A DNA stretch of 64,000 nt from Flammula alnicola. Lineage: Eukaryota > Basidiomycota > Agaricomycetes > Agaricales > Strophariaceae. Below the pieces are notes generated by a model, which was given only the letters and a program-made list of their open reading frames with translations, searched no databases and was not told where the DNA came from. Made by a program: the position numbers and the translations under genes. The stretch spans positions 186,001 through 250,000 of the forward strand of contig JADNRV010000032.1 in assembly GCA_015499995.1 (NCBI GenBank), given 5' to 3'. Positions 12,403-24,521 of the stretch are shown piece after piece. The stretch's first letter is position 1. Each line of letters begins with the position of its first letter.

Positions 12403-15400
12403 ATGTCTTTCGACAAAGACGCAAAGCATGATGCGAGCTCACTAGACTTCGAGAAGCAAGACAGCGAGCAAGGTATGACACTATCTAGACATTTTCACTC
12501 CAGTTCCATTGCTAACGCTTTCCCAGCTGATCTCGGGGCGCTTGCTGTGCCCGACTTCGATGACCCCAACATGGACAAGGAGGCAGCCTTGGCCGGTATC
12601 CTAGGTAAACGCTTTTTTGTTTATTTTGTGTATGTTATATCTCTTACACTTCACTGCAGAGGACGACTCTCCTTATCCCGAGGTCCGATCCGCCGTCGCC
12701 AACACCGATGACCCTGATATTCCGGTGTCGACCCTTCGCTCCTGGGTTCTCGGCTTAATTTGGGCGATCATTATCCCTGTTAGTCGAGGGAATATGTCTG
12801 TTCGACAGCCAGTATCTGACCATTACCCTAGGGCCTGAATCAATTCTTCTTCTTCCGCTATCCCTCGGTCACCGTCACTGGTGTAAGATTCGGAAGAATT
12901 TTATTTAAATGGAAATGCTGATATTTTTTATTCTAGATTGTCGCTCAATTGATGATCTTCCCCCTTGGTCGAGCATGGGCTCGTCTCCTGCCCAATATCA
13001 AGATCCTTGGCCTTGAGCTCAACCCTGGTCCATTCACAATCAAGGAGCACGTTTTGGCGACCATCATGGCCTCCGTCGGCGCTTATAGTGCCTACGCTAC
13101 CGATATCATTGCCGTTCAGCGTGTTTTCTACAACCAGAACTTCAACTTCGGCTGTATGTCGACATTTTACCACCGATGCTAATTGACTCTAACTGCGTCT
13201 GATAGACCAATGGATGGTCGTTATGTCGACCCAGCTTATCGGTTTCTCCATCGGCGGTATTGCTCGCCGCTTCTTGGTTCAGCCACCGTCTATGAGTAAA
13301 TCATTTCCATAACACCTCATCTTCTGACTTCTTAATTTTTCTGACAGTCTGGCCTACCAACTTGGTTACCTGTGCCCTGTTCAACACTCTGCATGCGCAG
13401 ACCTACGCCGGTATCGGCAATCGTGGTGGTCTCAGCCGGGAGCGTTTCTTCTTCTATGCTTTCGCCGCGTCGGCCATTTGGTATCTCCTGCCGGATACTT
13501 GTTCCAGGCCCTCAGCTACTTCTCATGGGTATGCTGGATTGCTCCCAACAACGTTCCCGTCAATGAAATGTTCGGCTACGTCCATGGAATGGGCATGAGC
13601 TTGATCACCTTCGACTGGGCACAAATCGCCTATATCGGATCTCCTCTCGCTACGCCATGGTGGGCTGAGGCCAACATCGTTGTTGGATTCGTGTTCTTTT
13701 TCTGTGAGCTATTTCCCCCTTTCTTCTAATTATATCAGACTGAGGTTGTTTATTCAGGGTTCCTCACACCCGTGCTTCACGTAAGTGTTATATTTATGTA
13801 TTCATTCAGGTCCAAGACACATCTGACCGGTAGGTTAATCACAGTTCACGAACACTTGGTATGGGAAATTCATGCCGATCTCCTCCGCACTTCTTACGAC
13901 AATACCGGAGCTCGTTATAACGTCAGCAAGATCGTCAATCCCGATTCTACGTTCAACGAAGCGGAATACGAAGCCTACAGCCCGTTGTTCATCTCGACCA
14001 CATTTGCCATATCTTACGGTCTTTCCTTCGCGTCTATCACGGCTACTCTTACCCACGCCTTCCTCTATTTCCGCAAGCAAATTTGGACTCAGTCTCGTCG
14101 TGCGATGCATGAGCAACCGGATATTCACGCCCGCCTTATGGCTCGCTACCCTCAAGTCCCTGAGTGGTGGTATGCGATCGTTTTCGGTAAGTCTTGTTTA
14201 ATCCATTTCATTTCCATCCTAGAGCTCATCTTTCTTTTTACAGTGTCCATGTTTGCATTCGGGGTTATCTCCATCGAAGTTGGGAGACGAAGTTCCCTGT
14301 GTAAGTTTATTAGTTCTGGACAATGCGATGTCTAATAATTTTTTTCTAGCCAATGGTTCATCCTCGCTCTTGTGATCTCCTTCTTCTATGTCATCCCTAT
14401 CGGCATGATTCAAGCTATTACCAATCAGCAAGTTGGCCTCAACGTTATCACAGAGTTGATCATTGGATACGCCCTTCCCGGACGCCCCGTCGCTATGATG
14501 ATGTTCAAGACATGGGGTTACATTACCATGGCTCAAGCGTTGACCTTCACATCTGATTTCAAGCTCGGTCATTACATGAAGATCCCCCCTAGGGCTATGT
14601 TCTGGGGTCAAGTCGTCGCGACTGTCATCGCCGGAACCGTGCAACTCGGTGTCCAAGCTTGGATGTTCACCAATATTCCAGACATGTGCTCTTCCGATCA
14701 GAAGGATGGATTCATTTGCCCATCGACGGAGGTCTTTGGTACCGCCAGTGTTATCTGGGGTGTCATCGGTCCCGCCCGTCAGTTCTCGAAGGGACAGGTC
14801 TACTATGGTAAGTTTCAGCATCCATTCGTCTTCGTCGTTAAATATTTTTAACACCTCGTTCAGCGCTTTGCTTGTTCTTCCTCATTGGCTTCATCTGCCC
14901 CGTCGTCACCTATTTGTTGAGCTTGAAATTCCCTAACAGCTGGCTCCGCTACCTCAAGTGAGTGCCTTTCTCTCTCTTCGTCTGTTCCCTTCATTATACT
15001 GAACCGCATTACCCAGCTTCCCTGTCATTTTCTCTGGAACTGGCGCTATTCCTCCCGCCAGCGCCGTCAACTACGTTCCCTGGGCGATTGTTGGATTTAT
15101 CTTCCAATACGTCATTCGCAGGCGTCATTTCTCGTGGTGGACCAAATACAACTACGTCCTGTCTGCTGCCCTCGATTCGGGCGTGGCGGTCAGTGCCGTG
15201 TTGATTTTCTTCATCCTGCAATACCCCAAGAATGGCACCATTGGTCTCACCACTATTCAGCATGGTGGGGTAACACGTGAGTTCTCGAAATCGTTTTCCA
15301 TTCATATCATAGTCTGACCAAAATTCGTTTCAGCGTGCCTTTCACAACCGCCGATGGCTTGGGTACCACTTTGCTCTCAGTTCCAGACGGCAAGACCTTC

Positions 15401-15406
15401 GGGTAG
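12403..15406 (+). CDS. Oligopeptide transporter (OPT family), frame broken three times as sequenced
   Basis: Proton-coupled plasma-membrane transporter of small peptides, and in some members of glutathione or metal chelates. The start MSFDKDAKHD sits in a 5' exon and about a dozen short introns follow. Landmarks in order: DDPDIPVSTLRSWVLG near 12710; LNQFFFFRYPSVTVTG; QLMIFPLGRAWARLLP and LELNPGPFTIKEH near 12950-13050, the classic OPT signature; NTLHAQTYAGIGNRGG near 13390; NEMFGYVHGMGMS near 13565; the GYALPGRPVAMMMFKTWGY motif near 14470-14520; GTVQLGVQAWMF near 14640; WWGNTVPFTTADG near 15265-15350; and a C-terminal KTFG followed by TAG at 15404. One base is missing at about 13491 (between WYLLP and GYLFQAL), about 14281 (before WETKFPV) and about 15260 (before WWGNT). 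In each case the expected sequence resumes in the neighbouring frame. The breaks resemble those in the nearby SMC2. Confidence 0.92.
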
Positions 15407-16589
15407 TCCATTACCATGCCGTGACGATCTTACCATAAGACTAATAACGGAGAATCTAGTCCCTTGACCTGGCATTAGATATCTAATGCGTGTACTAATG
15501 TCTATCATTTTAACGTTGCGTACTTTATGCGAAACCCACTCATCGGATTCACGCTTGGAAATGGTGTCGAATGCCACATGCTTTTAGGATCATTTTGTAG
15601 TTAGCTCTTTGTATAATAGTTTTCCGAATATACATCATCTAAAGCATCCCAAGCCGCATCCGTTCAGCAGTGCAGCGCGTGTTTATTATTACATACAATT
15701 AAGTGTACATACATAAGTACTCCTCGACTGGTCAATCCAAAGTCGGCTGGCATACAATTGTTCTTTGTTGACATTCAGACTCGTGCTTATCGCACCGACC
15801 ATAGTGAGCAGTGTTCTCGGCTTACCGTCCGTCCAAATGAGTAGGTATTCGACGCGTTTTTTATAGCTTCGGTGTCCGCTACTTTAACGACTTAACCTTG
15901 ACTTAACCCGTGCTCCCCCCGATGCTTGTTCAATGCAAGAACCTCGACAAGAAATGCTACTGACTTCAACCTGCTAGTGCCTTCCCCGTGCAGAGTCTCG
16001 TAGCTATCTCGTAATATTGATTCGACCCGAAAAAATACTTATATGTAGCCTCGACAAAGAATTCTTTTCTTCATGAAATAATCAAGCCGCCCAGTATCGT
16101 TGACTTACCATTAAGGCCTCCTCACGCTGGAAATCAAAGTTCAAGTCGCCGTCGGACTTGAATGCAAATCGCTCCAGTGTTTCAAGACTGAAGCGCTCAA
16201 CTTGGCGTGCATCCCTTTCAACTTCAACTGCAGGACCCGGTGCTAGTGACCCCTAACTACTGGAGAACCATGTAAGCGGACCCGGCGAGGACCAAGAGCC
16301 GGATCCATTGGAGGAGGGAGCACAAGGGAGCACAGCCTCTCCGAGCGCCTTGGTGATGGTTCATCAAACATCATCATTTGTCATCATGCCTGTGTTTTGG
16401 GGGCGACGAACAAGGCTCTGGTTTCCTCGAGTTGACCTCGTACCATCATCGGCACCAACGACCTCTCCGTCTGCAGGACAGCGGAGTATCTGACATCGAC
16501 TCCATTGAAGATTAAATTACTGATAACGACAACATCTACACTCATTCACACCCCCTTCCCTCCGGGACTCTTTGGGAACGTTTGGAATT
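15407..16589. other. Intergenic region downstream of OPT
   Basis: About 1.2 kb without a supported gene. Short open frames such as 16308-16493 (+) are isolated and show no motif. It should contain the OPT 3' region and the promoter of the small membrane-protein gene. Confidence 0.5.
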
Positions 16590-17525
16590 ATGTTTAACGG
16601 TGCGAAATGATGTTATCGTGGTGCAGAATGACTTGAATTTTTTTTATCTTGAACAGAACGCGCTATTGTTGTTGCGCTCGGGGTGTTAGCTTTTGCGTCA
16701 CATTTACCCACCGCAAATGCATTTTTGAGCTGGGATGTTTGTACCAAAGACGAGTCAGTGTCGTCCATTCTGCTTCTATCGACCAATGACTCGTTTCTTT
16801 AGCTGACATTCGTACGTTTACAGACAAGGAAAGGAATTCTGCAAAGATAGAGTTCCTAAAGGAGCCAGGATTGCCATTGCTGTTGTTTGTCGTAAGCTTT
16901 TGATCAGCCTTTGTTCCAGAAGATCGGAAAGGCTCACCGTTTATCTAGTGCTTGTGATCATTCTCTTGCTCACTTTAGTTACGTGCATTATGCGCAAGCG
17001 GCGCGCAGCAGCAGCCTCTGAGAGAGAGTACAATGTGGAGGCCAGTCAAGTCCAAGGCCCTCCGACTATCATCGCAACGGAGTACAATCCCAGGTCCGGA
17101 CCGTCGCCTGTGTACAGTAGCGGCCATAAGAGCGCGCAATTCGATATTGGGCACCTGAGCCCTGCGCCCCAAATGAGCGGCCCGTCCTTCCCAGCTACAG
17201 CCCACCATTACAACAATTACACCCAACCGCCGCCAGCGTACATCAGTCAGAACCACACAGCTCCTGTTTCTCAGGTATCGTTCCCAGACCAGCCATATCC
17301 GTTTGGTGGTTATTCCCCTGTGAGTCGTTCCCCGTTTCAGCGAGATTTAGATCTAATGACTCACCTTTCTTTTTTGCTTTTGGACAGCGCATGGGACCTT
17401 CCGTGCCCAAAACGGCGTTTGTGAGCAATGGGTTCCCCAGGCCTCTCCTCGCGGGAAATAGGCTCAAGGACAGACTCAAGGAGCGTCCTGCGTCCATTTC
17501 ATCCACGACATCAGGGGATCGATGA
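16590..17525 (+). CDS. Single-pass membrane protein with signal peptide and a PPxY motif
   Basis: Spliced gene of five exons with consistent phases. The start exon gives only MFN; exon 2 completes a signal peptide (ERAIVVALGVLAFASH); a short cysteine-containing lumenal part follows (WDVCTKDEQGKEFCKD). The membrane segment is assembled across an intron as RIAIAVVC then LLVIILLLTLVTCIM, followed by a basic stop-transfer RKRR. The cytosolic tail of about 130 residues is rich in Pro, Ser and Tyr and contains PPPAY, a PPxY motif of the kind bound by WW domains of Rsp5-type ubiquitin ligases. The last exon ends in SISSTTSGDR and a stop at 17523. The plan (short lumenal domain, one helix, PY-motif tail) recalls yeast Rcr1/Rcr2 cell-wall regulators, but I see no sequence match that proves this. 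Frame intact. Confidence 0.75.
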
Positions 17526-18635
17526 TCAATGTGATGCTTCCTTCGTTATCGGACCTTTATTACGCCGCCCAGGGCAGGTCCTGGGGCAGTGTTGGGGTCT
17601 AATGTCCGATCCTTGTGTACTAGGATCGAAAATAACATGCCATGACTTTTTTGCTTGACACATAGCTTGGATAAATCTAATCGTGAACCCGTTCATGGTG
17701 AACCTCCAGTGATTCCCAAAACAGTACCGTTCCCAGCCGGATAACAATGCCTCGCGACGTCACACCGTGGTTGAACGATGCCCAGCAGAAGGAAGACGGC
17801 TTCAACCTGTCGATTTTCTGAGGCCAGTACGGCACTGTTCGTTCTCAAACTTTGTAAGATTATAATAGACACCTCTTTAATACGTATGTCTACTTTTTAT
17901 AGCCCTTTCTCCCTTCAAAGAGGCAAGGGCCCGGAGAGATTCACAGAGTTTCGAACTGTTTCAAAATTCCCTCCTACCACACCTCATGTTGCATTTACGG
18001 CACCAATATGTCATAATTTAGATATATGATGTCTCTATGAAAGTCCCTGTCGTTTTAATTAAGACTTGATTAAAAACCATCGCAGGTGTATTTGTTTCAG
18101 CTATGAAGCTCGTGGTCAATCGGCGATACTTCTGCTTCAGTTCGATGCTAGACTTCGATTCAACTTCGATTAACCGAAAATTCACTGTTAAATTCAATAG
18201 CTAAAATAGGATAAAAGCATTGAAGTGCCGCTGCAAATCCAGGAGCCAGCTCGTCGCCCGAAGACTTGTCACTTGGGGGACTCGGGAGAGAAAGTATTCA
18301 TCGATAAACATCCGGCGAGTTGAGAAACATCAAGTTTTCCCGACATCGAGATCAGCGTGCCGATCCGGCATGCGAACATCGACTTCGGTTCCTCACATTT
18401 CGCGATGTCGGGATGATGCTGTGGCTTACTTGAACCATGCATAAAAGGTATCTGTGAAGGGTTCTTATAACGGTGATTCAAAGCTTGAGAGCCTAGAGCC
18501 CAACGTCAGAAGATTGCTACTGGTTTTACCCACTGTGCAAATCGTCAGGGTGCGCGGCAAACTCCGGTGTCCCCTTGATCTTGTTGTTAACGACTCTCTG
18601 GCCTCTTGTTGCCCCCCTTCTCATCGTCCAACCCG
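17526..18635. other. Intergenic region upstream of the Msb1/Mug8-domain gene
   Basis: About 1.1 kb with only short, unrelated open frames on both strands. It separates two genes on the same strand and presumably carries the promoter of the downstream gene. I see no clear repeat or RNA gene. Confidence 0.5.
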
Positions 18636-21600
18636 ATGCACAGTTTATTTTCTCGTACCCGCACCACCTCGACTACCGGCAAGAAGACCGCTTCAAATTC
18701 TGACGACATCAACTACGGGGGTGGGGGCCTCGATGAGTTCGGGAGGGTCTCTAGCCGGCTCTCTAATCGTGGGGCTACTATCGGAAGCCCAGTCTCGAAA
18801 AAAGACAAGAAGAAGGACCAAAAACGCTCCAAGACTCTTCCTCCAGGTCGGGAAGAGAATGAGCAACTTCCGGACTTACCGTTCCCTGATGGCGCTTTCC
18901 TGCCTTTAAACCTCGAAAGGCCGCGAAGTGATGCCACTATCGCCGAATACCTCAAAGACCACGACTACGGTTATCTCTCGTACGAACGACATGTGGTACT
19001 TGGTCTCGAGCAAGTGGAACGGCTGGTTGAAGTCATCTCAGAGGAACTAGAGACGCGGGGCGGCGTCACGACGCCATTCATTTTTTCTACAACCGCGCTG
19101 GATATCTCAGCGTCTTCTATCAAAAGAATTATTCGAACATTCCTTAATACTTGTGAGCCGTACTCCGGCCAGAAAGCCCAGGAGGCAGAGGGGAAGTGGA
19201 GGGAGGAAGCAAGATTCGCAGGCCCTCATGAGCTGGCGATGGCCTTGCGGTGGGGGCTCGCTCGCGTTATCAGATCCGTTGGTGGCCAGGATGTTCGAGG
19301 ATTGGTTTCTTGGGAACATTACGTCGACTTCCGCGACTCAGAAGCAGGTGCGCCGAGTCTCACTCTTCTTTTTTATTGTATCATTCTTTTCCGACGGATA
19401 CTGTCACCTCGCTGCTCTGAAAATCTCCGAATATGATATTGCCTTCTTTTACCCTCGCCTTTTCTCTATCTGGTATTAGCGTCTACCGAAAGACAGCTTG
19501 ACTGATTCAAATTCTTTTTAGCTCTCGGATTCCCACCAACCCATTTTGTGACATCTTTTTTGCCAGACTTGGCCCCACCACTCCAAGCAACCATTATCCG
19601 ACTACTTTCTCTCTTAACTCGCTTGGTCGCCAATAGCACATCTTCTGGACACACACCTCCTACACTCTCACCTCTTTTTGGGCCTCTTTTCTTTGGTCTT
19701 GGCCCCGCCACCCTTGCATTCCATCATGCGTATATTCACTATCTTCGCGCCGTTAATGCAATGGAACACCTCATCCTTGCCTTCGTCAGATGGCAGGATG
19801 TTCCTCGTGTTTCCGTTTCTTCCTCTACTGGCTTAGCTGCAAACCCCTCCCCAAGTGCAGCCTCTCTTGGAGTTCCGGTTCGACTCAAAGAATGGATCAA
19901 AGGATACCCCGCCATGCTTCCTTTCCTTGAACACAAGAAGCCTCAGCCACGAAGAGGAGCAAGAACCATCCGTGTCATGAGTGTGCGCAGGAACGTTCGG
20001 ATGTATTCGCCCGACCTCGTCAAAACTGCATCGACATGGGCATATAGGCCGCCTGGTTCGCACGCTCACAATGGCCTCGCTAACTCGAAGGAATGGGATA
20101 GAATAGCGCCAGCGACGTTGAGATTGCCTCCTCGCTATTCAGAAGGATACAAGAAACGGATGGACTTGCCATCTAATTTCCACCCTGACGTGGCGCCTGG
20201 TGCTGCGAGCGGAATGAAACCAGTCGATTCTACCTCTTCTGCCACATCATCATTGAGCAACTCTCTATCTCTCCCAGAACCAGATTACTTCGGTCTTGGT
20301 GGCAGAGAAGGCGAAGATAGGTTTCGGAGTTTGACTGATCTCAAATGGGGCGAGTTCGAGTCCGCAGGTTTTAGCGGGCTTGGCGACGAGCGGAAGCTGC
20401 AGTTTGATCTAACAGAGACTGCGAGAACTGTGTGCTATCTTTCTTGAACTTCTTGGGGTGATATACTTACCTTTGATTTGCAGGAACGCTCTGCGAAACG
20501 TCAGACCTTATCATGGAATGACTTCTCTTCAGCCGGATTTACGCGCATGGACGCACCTTTGAGTGCTACCCTCCAATTTAGCACTCCACTTACAAACACA
20601 ATCTCATCCTGGCCGGCTCAAAGTGCTGAAATTAACAGGAAGCTGAAGAAGACCCACAAATCATTGCCAGCGTTTGGATGGGACACGGAGCCTGTTATTG
20701 GAAATGAAGAGATTATAGAAGAAGCTTTCCTCGACGTTTTCTGTGACCTTATCTACGGTGGAGGTTGGATGGACCTGGAGAGAGGGGAAATGCTAGATAG
20801 GGATTGTAATTGGGCATTGGTGAGTGAATATCGGCTCTTAAGACAGACCGAAGATATCATCTGTAAATATATGCGTATATACTGACCCAATTTACAGGTC
20901 GAGTACAAATCTCTGCCGCCGTCTCGAACGACGACTTCTGGTGGTGCAGACCCTCGGACAACCGCGACGCTTATCCTTTTCGAAGAATTCGTCCCACTGG
21001 AGTATCGCGAACAACTGGCTGTGAAGTCTTCAAGCCGGCGTCGTCTGCCTTCACTTTTCTCTGCATCTAGCAAGAAGCAGTGGAAACAAGCTGCTACACT
21101 CAATGGCAGACCGTATGTCGTTGGCCACGTTCCACATAGCCCGTCGTATCGTGAAGTCGAATTCGAAGGCATGCTTCATGCTAGTTCCTCCACTAAAGTT
21201 TTATCTCTCAATCCTAAGAGGTCATCCTCTCGAATTCAATCCGCAGTGTCGACTATTCCGATCCCTTCTTCACCGATTCCTCCATTACCTGTGATCAAGA
21301 AGACGCCCCCTCATCCTATGCAAGCACCCGAGCAAGAGGCCACCCTGTCTGCCCCGAAGAGCGATGAAATGCATTCAGATTCTACAGCATCACCGTCTAT
21401 TAAGAAATCACGCTTCAGGTTGCCTCCTACCCCTGGCTCAAATCGCAAGTCCATGATTCCAGCTGAATATTCGACCGTGGAATTTGAGACCAGAATGGCC
21501 AGCTACAGCGACGACGAGCACGATGGAACTCTAGACGAGCCAGAGCATATCAGGCAGAAACGTAGAGAGTCGAGTGCAGACGCATGGGTGGACATCTTGG

Positions 21601-22646
21601 TGGGCAGTCAAAATCGTAGGATCGGTGGGCAAGATGCTGAATTAACGGAAAGGAAACGAGGAGGCCCTCTCAACAAGCACCCTGACCCCGAGATGGCAAG
21701 TCTGGAGGTCGCACAGGTCCTGGCTGCCGTCAAGAACAGAAGTCCATCACCGCCCAGCATGCTCGACCGTGTGGATCAAGACTATGGGATGGACCAACAC
21801 ATTCGCGACCTGGATATCGACGAGGTGGACGTTGTGCCGAGAAAGAGTGATGCCCGCAGTGCTGAAACGGATGATAGTGACGTTGTCGGCCTTTCCTATG
21901 ATGAATCTGAGAATGCCCACGGTGATGCCGACACTGCTGCTGAGCCTGGTGTCATGAATGCTCGTCAACTCGCCCGACATCAACGACGTGTTGGATATTT
22001 CGAACTTCATCCTGAGCGAAGGCAGACAGTAGCTCAGTCAGTGGTGGAAGACCCTCGCGCAAAGTTGGCAAGTGACAGCGACGAGGAGGACGGTGGAGAC
22101 GACGAACGTGTATATGGCCCCCCTGAAGTCCGTCCTCTTCCTGTCCCACCAGCTCCCAAACCTCCACAAACTATACACGAGCCTGCACCTCTTGTTCCTG
22201 CTAAGTCTACCGTTTCAACTCTCAATCAATCGCCCGAGGTCAAACACACCAATGCAGCTCCTCCTGCTCACATTAATACTCAAGCGGCACCAGCACCACC
22301 TAGTAAGACTGCTGCCCTTATCGAAATGTATCGCGAACGCGAACGCGGTGCTTCTCCCAATCCTGCTTCTCCTGTTAATGTCGTACCCATTGTTATCGCC
22401 CCTCTTGCCCCTTCTCGTCTTCCCGTTCGCGCCGCCTCTCTACCCAAGGAGGCCGCTCCTCTTCCTCAACCCTCATTGGCCGCTGCTGCTACACCGTCAC
22501 CCAATATTTCACCTAAATCATCACCCCCCGAACAAACTCTCATCGACCTTCCACGTATCAACCTCGAGGAAACGGGTCGCAACAGCCCAGCTCGCTATGT
22601 CCATGGCGCACCTCTCCATAACGTTATCGAGGAAGAGGAGGAGTAA
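18636..22646 (+). CDS. Msb1/Mug8-domain protein (polarity / meiosis related)
   Basis: Four exons encode a protein of about 1,190 residues. The N-terminus (MHSLFSRTRTTSTTGKK) is basic and low complexity. The conserved region starts near residue 90 (LPDLPFPDGAFLP) and includes YLKDHDYGYLSYERHV, ELAMALRWGLARVIR, GLVSWEHYVDFRDSEAALGFPP, LFFGLGPATLAFHHAY and HLILAFVRWQD. This is the Msb1/Mug8 domain, a RhoGAP-like fold found in yeast Msb1, which acts with Cdc42/Rho1 at sites of polarised growth, and in fission-yeast Mug8. Introns lie at about 19348-19521, 20431-20484 and 20820-20898. The C-terminal half (21.2-22.6 kb) is a long acidic and Pro/Ser-rich disordered region ending in EEEEE. The reading frame is intact over nearly 3.6 kb of coding sequence, unlike the two broken genes to its left. 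The ATG at 18636 is preferred over non-ATG upstream extensions. Confidence 0.85.
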
Positions 22647-23114
22647 ACGAAGATATTTTCGAGCAACCCCTGACTAAGATTGCACTCCTTTTCACTTCCT
22701 TATCGACATCCCTATTTTCCCGGCACTGCAATGGTTCCAAGGCTATGCCTTCAGCTTGCCCTTTGCATCCCCCTATACCATTTTAGCAGAACTTGATACC
22801 TGGGCGGGTCTGGGTACCGAATGCCTCTACTCACAACAACAACTTTCTATTCACACACACACTCTCGCTTCCCTCATTCTAAACACCGGAAAACCTCCTG
22901 GCAGTCGATCATTTATGTTCTTTCTTGGTTTCATTATGCCCATCCACTCCCTGCTACATATCATTGCTACAGTTTCGCAAACGTTACAAATTAAATGCTT
23001 CATTTTATTTCTAGTGATTATTAACAACAATAAAATCGGCTATTTTTGTGTTCACAGTGACCGGCAATGACCAGCATACAATATACTTACAACTCTACTA
23101 TTGAAACAACGTGA
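22647..23114. other. Downstream region of the Msb1/Mug8 gene
   Basis: No gene is supported. The sequence is T/C-rich to about 23000, with AATAAA-like stretches, consistent with a 3' untranslated region, and then enters the tandem duplication. Confidence 0.5.
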
Positions 23115-24459
23115 CGCGTCGGACACATTCAACCCATACAGTGAATCTGATACACCGACTTACTACACAGAATAAATGCAGGATGATGCGAATTGTATAT
23201 GGATTCAAGCCTTCATGACAATGGCACCATGAGCGAGAACCCGTTACATTTGTTACGTGGTTGGCTTCGTACAGTGAGATTGGAATTCCTGTGTCCGCGG
23301 CTTCTGACTGGAAAAAGAAAACGCCGCGAAGTGGTGTATGACTTTTATTGGAATGAGCAGTCGAGCTTTCAGAATGTGCCGCAAACCTGTTCAAGGTATT
23401 ACTATGGTCCAGAAAAATGTCTTCAGAAAACCTGCTCACTGATCTGCCGGCGAAGAGTAATACTCTGTGAACGATAAGATGCCACGCCGTCCAGGGATCC
23501 ATAATTTGGCACGATGGATTAAAGCCTGGAAGAGAGAGACAGAGACCCTACGTATAGAACATCAGGGAACTTAGGTCGTCTCGGCGATGGTGTGTATAGG
23601 ATGGGAGCGGCCACATCATTCCGCTCGCGGTGCGCGATCGCCCATCATTGCAGGATGAAGGTTTCGTCCGACAAACACGAATCAATTTCACTGATCTTCT
23701 ATGGATCTAGTAAACAGGATTTGACTGCTGGTCCGCGAAAAAATCGTAGCATATACATATAAGTACTCGCCGTCGAATAGGACCCGGGGAGCTCCCGCCA
23801 GCTGGTCTCCGCGAATTCGCTAAATCGCGGATTTGAGGCCCAAAAATCGTCAAATCTGTGTCCATTTTTTGCATAATTGACAGCGCAAAAATCCTAGTTC
23901 TGCCCACTTTCTTGCGGATGTGAGACTGGCCGGACGAAATTTCCCGGCTGCTGAAATTCTTGTCAGATTCATGGCCATGTACTAGCTAAACGGACCAACA
24001 TTTTGGGAGATCCTTTCTACGCACGAACGCCGGGAGCCAGAAGATTTGGACGTTCACATGGCAATCTCTGTGCCTTTTTGAGTTTTTGAGGGCGTAAACT
24101 GTGGGGATTTGAGGCCGAATTTTGGGTATTGAGTGGACACCAAACAGCTTCCCGGGTCCTCATGGAGTGCTACGAAACACGAATTGAGCAACAATATTCG
24201 ACTTCGGCCCTGGGGGGGTATGCCTCGGGAATTGTTTATGGAATTTGAGATTTTTGGGCCAATGAAATTGAAATTTGGTAGATTTAGATGTTAAGATATT
24301 GGAGTCAACTGGATAAGCCGAAATCAGTTATATTCTGCAAGGTGAAAGACTGAATGCAAAACTTTGGTTGAGTTCCCTAGAACCTTTGGCAAGGTCCATA
24401 GCTATGCAGTTATAGATATTTATGAGTATCCAGACAACACACCACGACAGAAGAGAATC

Positions 24460-24467
24460 TATAAAAG
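24460..24467 (+). promoter_or_regulatory. TATA-box-like TATAAAAG in copy A
   Basis: A perfect TATAAAAG lies 55 bp before an ATG at 24522. The same arrangement is kept in copy B (28681 and 28750), though the bases between have changed. Conservation of both sites supports a real promoter for the unrecognised gene in the repeat unit. Confidence 0.4.
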
Positions 24468-24521
24468 CCCCGTATCAAACGTTACAGGTCCTCTTTCGAT
24501 GTTCTCACTTTTGGTCCCACC

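Noticed and set aside
22072..22677. 201-codon plus-strand frame at the end of the Msb1/Mug8 gene
   Set aside because: It overlaps the true coding frame in another phase and reads as a Leu/Pro-rich shadow of the low-complexity tail.
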